Assembly: GCF_003086295.3 (NCBI RefSeq)
Contig: NC_092053.1
Location: 118,068,445-118,132,444 of the forward strand
DNA length: 64,000 bases
Source of the DNA: Arachis hypogaea
Taxonomy: Eukaryota > Streptophyta > Magnoliopsida > Fabales > Fabaceae
Direction: 5' to 3'
Shown here piece by piece: positions 57,526 to 64,000 of this stretch (position 1 is the first letter of the stretch; the number at the start of each line of letters is the position of its first letter). The position numbers and the translations under genes were made by a program. The notes below the pieces were generated by a model. It was not told the DNA's origin and searched no databases. It worked only from the letters and a program-made list of their open reading frames with translations.

Positions 57526-57878
57526 TGTTGTGATAAGATAGTCTGAGGTGGATGCCCATTTTCCCACAAGACTCAGGTTTTCAAGGAGAATCTTATTTAA
57601 TGTAGTTTGAAAAACTACTATCATATACGCTTATAAATAGAGGCTTTTGCCTCTCAGAAAAACACAGCAAAGCAATAAAACAAAAATCAATTCTCTCTCT
57701 CTCTCTTTACTTTTCAATTTGCTTAATACTTCTTTCCCTCTTTATATATATATTCATTACAACATATAGTATTAGTAAATAAATATATGAATTATTATTG
57801 AGCTAATTATATTAATACTACAGTCTTCTATTTATACATTTTTATTTTATATTTAGTATATCTTTTATTTATTTTACA
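57526..57878 (+). repeat. 3' LTR of the copia element (353 bp) with TATA box
   Basis: Starts TGTTGTGATAAG directly after the polypurine tract and ends TTTTACA. A TATA motif TATAAATA lies at 57632-57639, followed by a CT microsatellite near 57694-57705. The end was fixed by comparison with the inverted piece at 52393. Confidence 0.75.
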
Positions 57879-57934
57879 ATAAAAATTTTTTTTATATATT
57901 ATTATAGTGTATAATTAACAGAGACTTAACCTCT

Positions 57935-58110
57935 TTTATATATATGCAAAATTACTTTTTTAAATTCTATTAAATATATTCTTTTTTGAGAATACTAAAT
58001 CAGCCCATTATAAATGGATATCCACTTTTTTCATCCTTATCACACCACCTTTAACATAAAAATAAAATGTTAATTTAAAAGACTAACCACGAAAAATATT
58101 CTATTTTGCA
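57935..58110 (+). repeat. Right copy of the ~190-bp direct repeat
   Basis: See the copy at 52605-52800; shared blocks in the same order and orientation, with small indels. Confidence 0.55.
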
Positions 58111-58145
58111 GGAGTTATTTTTACAAGTTCCTGTAAAATTACTAA

Positions 58146-58529
58146 GGGTTTGTTTGGGTAAGCTTCTAAGAAAAGATCTTTTTTCGAGTTATCTTCTTTT
58201 AAAAGATCTTATAGAGAAGTAAAAGTAATTTTATGTTTGGATATCTCATGTAAAAAGGTCTTTTTATCAATCAATTATGTTTGGGTATAACAATATAAAA
58301 GTACTTTTTTGTTTATTTATTACATGAAAAACATCTTTTTTTTAAAGAAAAAAGATCTTTTAAAAAAAATGTAAATTACAGCTTCTCAAAAAATATTTTT
58401 TTTTTTATTTTACTAGTACTTTTACTTTTATTACTAAAAATTTACCAAACACGTTAAAAAATAAAAAAAAATCTTTTTTCATTAAAAAAAATCTTTTTTT
58501 TAACAAAATAACGGCGCCCAAACATACAC
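58146..58529. mobile_element. Tourist-like MITE, 384 bp
   Basis: Left end GGGTTTGTTTGGGTAAGC, right end (reverse complement) GTGTATGTTTGGGCGCCG; 3-bp target duplication TAA at 58143-58145 and 58530-58532. The interior is rich in AAAAGATCTTTT-type palindromic sequence so the whole element can fold. No coding capacity. Confidence 0.75.
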
Positions 58530-58532
58530 TAA

Positions 58533-60185
58533 GAGAATCCTTTTTCCCTTCTCGCTTTTTGGAGATCAATTTAGAGGGGTTTTTGTTTCTAATATGCAGG
58601 AGTTCTATAAATCCCATAATAAGTTGTTAATCCTCTGAAAATGAAAACCTAAACCCGCAAATCTCAAAACCACCTTCTCAATGCTTCCCTAACCAGAAGC
58701 TTTGTTCGTGTTGTTGTTGCGCGTCTCTTCGATTTCTTCTCATCAGAAACTCTTTTAGATCTCGGTAAGTGTGTATTTTGCCCTTCTTCCACAGTTGCTC
58801 CAATGGTGACAAGGTGAATCGCTTTTGTTTGAGGTTTATGAATTTGGATATTTTGAGAATTAAAAGAAAAACGATCTGGTTTCATAAATCTGAAATTTTT
58901 TGAAGCGCGAATGGGTTTTGTCCGTGGGTTGGGTAAAATAACACTCTCTGTTGATTTATAAAATCACACTCTTAAATTGGATGGTTTTCTTTTTTATGCA
59001 TCCTTTTTGAATTCATTAGGCAATGCTCACTCTCCAGTATTTGTGTTTTAAATTTGAAGGTGAGATTTAACTTTGTTAAAAGAATAGCAACTTGAAAATG
59101 AAGTTTAATTAGCAATGCTTATTCTCTGACATTTGCATATTTTGTTTCAAAATAAGGAAGAATTGATGGTATCCTTGTCCATGATACACAGGTAAGTGTT
59201 ACTTATATCACAAATATGTAATGCTGGTTCACCCTTGTAGCTATCAATTTGCCATTGCCTTTCTAATTCAAAGAATTTGTAGATCAGTTTTAAAAGGGTA
59301 GAACATTAATCTTTCATCATGTTGGGATTTTGGTGCGGAATATCTCCAAGAAGGAGATGTTCAATCTGTTCTGTTTGACAGGGAGAATAAATGATATTGA
59401 TCTGTCTAGGAAGAAGAAAGAACAATTAGTGTTTATGTTTATGCTTGTATAAGAGTCTGGCTAGAATGTATAACATAGGAAGATTATTACTCTTTCAGCT
59501 CAGGAAAATGTTCTTATAGATATGTGTTTGATAAGAAAAATGCAAGGGGATGTATGGTTGAAGATTGGAGGGAGGATTTTTATGGTGAAGGTTAAATAAG
59601 TGGGATTCACAAGGTATGGTTCAGTGTGCTTCCGCTATATCAAATAATAGAAATGGTGGAACTCCTGTATGGTGAATAGCTAACATAAATCCCATAAGAT
59701 ATATAAGTGATGAAGCAGGGTGTATTATGTAACCCAGACAACCCAATTCAAATGTGAAGACTTTGCAAGTTCAATCTGGTGAGGATGATGAACAAAGCTT
59801 CTCTGGGCCACAAAGTTTTGTTTGTAGGAGAGTTAGAGTGAGTCTAATGAGAATTGGACCACAAAAGAAGAGTAAATCAGAGGCTAAGAGAGTGAGAAAC
59901 ATAGAGGCACAGAACACTATTGCTTGATGAGAAGTTGTATGAAGAAGACAAAGATGACTAGAAAAACTCATCATGAGGGATGAAGCTGCGAAAAAGTGTT
60001 CGAGATGGTAAATTTAATAGTGCTTTAAATCTTTCTATTTGAAAATGAACTTAGAAATTATAATTATTCACCACAAATTTTGTTTGAACATCATCTCACC
60101 ATTAGATAGAAATACGGATAGAATAATTATGTAAAGATTCCAAACTACAAGAAAAAATACGAAGAGAGAAAAGATTGATAAGAGG
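58533..60185. other. Interval with weak exon-like signals, no gene supported
   Basis: 58650-58765 is GC-richer and ends in a good donor (CTCGGTAAGTG); another donor CACAGGTAAGTG lies at about 59189. The open frames between them do not join into a recognisable protein. 59440-59960 has scattered short open frames on plus. It may be the 5' end of a degraded host gene. Confidence 0.4.
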
Positions 60186-60491
60186 TTATATTTCTTTGTC
60201 ATCCATCTCCTTTAGTGATTTTCCATCTCCTTCACACTTTGTATTCAATATATCTTTTGACTCGGTGTTTGGAGGCAAATTGATGGTTTCACCTTCGGCA
60301 TTGTTATTACTTTCAGTGAAATGGCAGAGAGATGGAAACTTTGAAGACCAATGAGGTTTTTTCTTTGCACGAGCGCCTTTATCATTTGTCTTCATTTTCT
60401 TCTCCCTCTTGGAGATTTCAGGACGTAACTTTTTTTGTCGTTCCTCATTTGATATGGTGTCTTTCTTTGTTATTTTCTTCCCTTTTTTCAT
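60186..60491 (-). CDS. Hypothetical Lys/Glu-rich open frame, 101 aa
   Basis: ATG at 60491, stop at 60186. The first half is very basic (MKKGKKITKKDTI, KREKKMKTNDKGARAKKK), followed by PHWSSKFPSLCHF and an acidic end. It could be an exon of a nuclear protein; no family recognised. Composition alone in AT-rich DNA could produce such a frame by chance. Confidence 0.25.
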   Translation of the reverse strand: MKKGKKITKKDTISNEERQKKLRPEISKREKKMKTNDKGARAKKKPHWSSKFPSLCHFTESNNNAEGETINLPPNTESKDILNTKCEGDGKSLKEMDDKEI

Positions 60492-61376
60492 TTGGCAAGG
60501 TCTCCTACAATATTACTCAAAATTTGAAAACTATTTGGAGTATATTGGTGCATAAAATAGATCCTCTAGTAAATAAATTAATAAATGTGAATAACTTGGA
60601 TTATAGACATACGAGTATTTTCTATATTAACTAACTTGTATAAATAATCTCTATTCTCTTACGGTGGTAGCATATTTGGGCAAGGGATACATCTTATATA
60701 AAAATTTTGTAGTATCATCAATAGCAATGGATTCTAAAATTTTAACTAGTGTTTCAAGATTTGTCATATAGAAGCATAGCCTTTAGTAATTGCTCCTGTT
60801 ACCTTTTACCCATAAAATTTATCACCCTCTTTTTCTCCCTACAAGGCCATTTCATATAATCAAATTCTTAAACGATCCAATATAAAATCACGAGACAACT
60901 CTAGCCCAAATATATTACAAGCAAATGTTGTAATCACATTTGTGTCAGCATTTGAGACAATTTCAACCGTTCAATTGGTCCACTTCTTTCATCAAAATTT
61001 CTTCCTATCAAATCAACATAATAACATGATCACGAAAAAACAAATACATAATTACGGATTACTCTAGCTAAAATATAAGAAGCCAGCATATCTATAAATT
61101 CCTATTCAAGACGTGTCTTAGCTTTTTTTTTTTTTTTTTTTTTTTTTGTATGCGTGTTTTAGCTTTTTACAACTGCATACTATTGCTCAAAATTTTTGTC
61201 TTTGATAAAATTCTTAATGAAATTCAAACACCACAAGGGTATCGTCATCAAAATAGACATAAAACTATAACATAAATTTGTGAACTAGGCAATTTATATT
61301 TTTTCAACAAATCATGATCAACCAACAAAGATGACCGATAATAAATTGAGTCATTTAGAAAGGTGATTACTCACTA
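60492..61376. other. AT-rich interval with a possible eroded minus-strand coding trace
   Basis: On the minus strand at about 61010-60850, GRNFDERSGPIE is followed after a one-base shift by NADTNVITTFACNIFGLELS, suggestive of old coding sequence, family unknown. A 29-base T run lies near 61120-61148. Confidence 0.4.
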
Positions 61377-64000
61377 TTTTTTATAATAAGGATGAGAAAT
61401 ATCCTTTAAAAATCCAGAAAGAAAGAAAAATCGAACTCAAGAATTTAAGCAATGAAAGAAATTCAATAAGATTAAAGTGCTTTGTGAAATTTCACACGAC
61501 GATGCAAATAGTAAAAAATGGCTAAGATATATTATGACTGTAAACATAATTTGAGTTTGATTTTTTTTGATCCAGCAATGGTGAAATTTTAGAGGCGAAA
61601 ATGGTGGGTTTTATAACCCTTTTGGCACACTATTTTGATAATTCAGTGGCGGAAAAACAAAAACAGGAATAGTGATTAGATTAAATTCAATGAAAATTTA
61701 TAAGGAGTGAAATAATTAATATATATTTTTTATATGAATCAATTAAAAAGGATAAGAAATATCCTTTAAAAACCCAGAAAAAAAATCGAACTCATGAATC
61801 TAAGTCATGAAAGATATTTAATAAGGTAAAATATATCTTGTGAAAATTTGCACAACGATGCAAATCGTAAGAAATGGCTAAGATATATTTTGACTGTAAA
61901 TGTGTTTGAGTTTGATTTTTTTGACCCAACAATGATAAAATTTTAGAGGTGAAAATGGTGGGTTTTAAAACCCTTTGGGCACATTGATTTGATAATTTTG
62001 CGACAGAAAAACAAAAACAGGGATAGTGATTAGGTTAGATTCAGCGAAAATTTATATGGAGAGAATCAATTAATATATCTTTTTATGAATCAATTAATAA
62101 GGATGAGAAATATCCTTTAAAAACCCAGAAAGAAAGAAAAATGGAACTCAAGAATCTAAGCCATGAAAGAAATTCAATAAGATCAAAGTACCTTGTGAAA
62201 ATTCACACGACGATGCAAATTGTAAAAAATTGTTAGGATATATTGTGACTGTAATCGTGATTTGAATATGATCATTTTGACCAAGCAGTGATGAAATTTT
62301 AGAGGCGAGTTTGGTGGATTTTAAAACTCTTTTAGCACGCTGTTTTGATAATTCAGCGGCGGAAAAACAAAAACAGGGATGTTGACTAGATTAGATTCAA
62401 TGAAAATTTAAATGGAGTGAATCAATTAATATATATTTTTTATATGAATCAATTAAAAAGATATGAAATATCCTTTCAAAATCTAGAAAGAGAAAAAAAA
62501 TCGAACTGATCAATCTAAGCCGTGAAAGAAATTCAATAAGATTAAAGTACTTTGTAAAAATTTTCACAATGATGCAAATCGTTAAAAATTACTTAGATAT
62601 ATTTTCATTGCAAAGGGATTTAAGTTTGATTTTTTGATCCAACAGTGATGAAATTTTAGGGGGCAAAAATAGTGGGTTTATAACCCTTGTGGCACACTGT
62701 TTTGATAATTTAGCGGCGGAAAAACAAAAACTAAGGATAGAGATTAGGTTAAATTCAATGAAAATTTATATGGAGAGAATCAATTAATATATTTTTTTAT
62801 GAATCAATTAATAAGGATGAGAAATATCCTTTAAAAACCCAGAAAAAAAGAAAATCGAACTCAAGAATCTAAGCCATGAAAGAAATTCAATAAGATTAAA
62901 CTACCTTGTGAAAATTCACACGATGATGCAAAGCGTAAGAAATAGTTAGGATATATTTTGACTGTAAACGTGATTTGAGTTTGATTTTTTTGATCTAGCA
63001 GTGATAAAATTTTAGAAAAAAAATGGTTGGTTTTAAAACTCTTTTGACACAATGATTTGATAATTCAGTGACAGAAAAACAAAAACACGGATAGTGGTTA
63101 GGTTAGAATCAATGAAAATTTATATGGAGTGAATCGGTTAATATATATTTTTTATATGAATCAATTAAAAAGGATAAAAAATATCTTTTAAAAATCCAAA
63201 AAGAAAAAAAAAAAACACATCTATCTAAGCCATGAAAGAAATTCAATAAAATTAAATTACCTTGTGAAAATTTGCACAATGATACAAATCATAAGAAATG
63301 GCTAAGATATATTTTGATTGCAAACAGAATTTAAGTTTGATTTTGACCCAGCAGTGATGAAATTTTAGGGGCAAAAAGAATGGGTATTATAACCCTTTTG
63401 GCACACAGTTTTGAAAATCCAGCGGCAGAATAACAAAAACAGAGATAATAATTAGGTTAGATTCAATAAAAATTTATATGGAGTGAATCAATTAATATAT
63501 TTTTTTATATGAATCAATTAATAAGGATAAGAAATATCCTTTAAAAATCCAGAAAAAAATCGAACTCATGAATCAAAGCGATGAAAGAAATTGAATAAGA
63601 TTAAAGTACTTGTGAAAATTCACACAACGATACAAATCGTAAGAAATGGCTAAGATATATTTTGAATGTAAATGTGATTTGAGTATGATTTTTTTGACCT
63701 AGCAGTGTTGAAATTTTTTAGACGAAAATGGTAGGCTTAAAACTCTTTTAGTACGCTGATTTGATAATTTAGCGGTGAAAAAATAAAAATAGGGATATTG
63801 ATTAGGATATATTCAATAAAAATTTAAATGGAGTGAATTAATTAATATATTTTTTTAAGAATCAATTAATAAGGATCAGAAATATCCTTTAAAAAACTTG
63901 AAAGAAAAAACAAATCAAACTCAAGAATTTAAGTCATGAAAGAAATTTAATAAGATTAAAGTACCTTGTGAAAATTCGCACGATGATACAAATTGTAAGA
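61377..64000 (+). repeat. Tandem satellite array, monomer about 354 bp, more than seven copies, continuing past the window
   Basis: The landmark AAATTTTA begins at 61584, 61938, 62294, 62651, 63007, 63360 and 63711, giving periods of 354, 356, 357, 356, 353 and 351 bp. Each monomer contains, in order, AAGGATGAGAAATATCCTTT, AATCTAAGCCATGAAAGAAA, a block CACACGACGATGCAAATCGT, AAATGGCTAAGATATATTTT, GATTTGAGTTTGATTTTTT, AAAATGGTGGGTTTTAAAAC, GGCACACTGTTTTGATAATT, GCGGCGGAAAAACAAAAACA and GTGAATCAATTAATATAT. Monomers are diverged from each other by many substitutions. Open frames within it are incidental. Location in the genome (pericentromeric, subtelomeric or within a retroelement) cannot be told from the window. 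Confidence 0.93.

Larger units (their letters stand above)
52803..57878 (+). mobile_element. Decayed Ty1/copia retrotransposon, 5'-rearranged
   Basis: Gag C-terminal part, pol (integrase, RT, RNase H), polypurine tract AAGGGGGAG at 57517-57525, and 3' LTR 57526-57878. Frame breaks and stops throughout; the gag N-terminus and 5' LTR are not in place but a matching piece lies inverted just upstream (52235-52600). A different copia lineage from the Sireviruses in this window: short gag, single CCHC, LTR of about 350 bp. Confidence 0.85.

Noticed and set aside
58650..59200. Possible first exons of a host gene on plus
   Set aside because: Two good splice donors but no acceptor/frame combination giving a recognisable protein; kept only as a note.
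61115..61148. Poly(T) as the tail of an antisense retroposon
   Set aside because: A short repeated TTAGCTTTTT flank exists, but no element body could be recognised upstream.
62861..63052. 63-aa minus frame in the satellite
   Set aside because: Occurs in one diverged monomer only; neighbouring monomers do not keep it open.
61377..64000. CRISPR-like array
   Set aside because: Repeats of about 354 bp in plant DNA without short spacers; this is a satellite.

Overview
The window is plant nuclear DNA, from a dicot and most likely a legume; the style of its Mutator-like and Sirevirus elements suggests Arachis. The species call is an inference from family resemblance. It is AT-rich, has introns with GT-AG (and one GC-AG) borders, contains two intact-looking multi-exon host genes, and is otherwise built of layered transposable elements. 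No bacterial features, rRNA, tRNA or CRISPR arrays were seen.

Layout. 1-5150: 5' part of a minus-strand Ty1/copia Sirevirus-type element (LTR, PBS, gag, damaged pol), cut by the window edge. 5968-11040: decayed plus-strand gene with a plant-mobile-domain-like N-terminus and an Ulp1 (C48) protease C-terminus, meeting tail-to-tail a minus-strand FAR1-type DNA-binding gene fragment. 12539-17254: TIR element carrying exons of an atypical E2F/DEL gene and a GRF zinc-finger gene. 17390-25394: eight-exon plus-strand host gene of unknown function (549 aa) whose introns hold LINE and copia debris. 26248-27247: 1,000-bp non-autonomous Mutator-like element (MULE) with a perfect 9-bp target duplication. 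27925-35024: minus-strand SERRATE gene (12 exons, 753 aa), the zinc-finger partner of DCL1/HYL1 in microRNA processing.

35332-43202 is a nest. A Pack-MULE of about 1.8 kb, carrying head-to-head fragments of an ABCG and an ABCC transporter gene, was hit in its left terminal inverted repeat by a 6,049-bp MULE (35401-41449). The inner element holds a pseudogenised MuDR-type transposase and, convergent with it, a GRF zinc-finger gene with a membrane tail. Both layers keep perfect 9-bp target duplications. The nest begins about 300 bp upstream of the SERRATE start codon.

43212-61376 is nearly all repeats: a foldback element, a second Sirevirus copy (44014-48693) truncated in integrase, a remnant with another GRF gene (49235-49819), a short satellite patch (50640-51175), a Ty3/gypsy gag remnant, an inverted copia LTR/gag piece, a decayed copia element (52803-57878) and a Tourist-like MITE. 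From 61377 to the end runs a tandem satellite with a monomer of about 354 bp, the same monomer as the patch near 51 kb.

The most unusual theme is the repeated association of GRF zinc-finger genes with DNA transposons (three copies). In one clear case, and possibly a second, the gene is convergent with the transposase, the layout known for mudrA/mudrB in maize MuDR.
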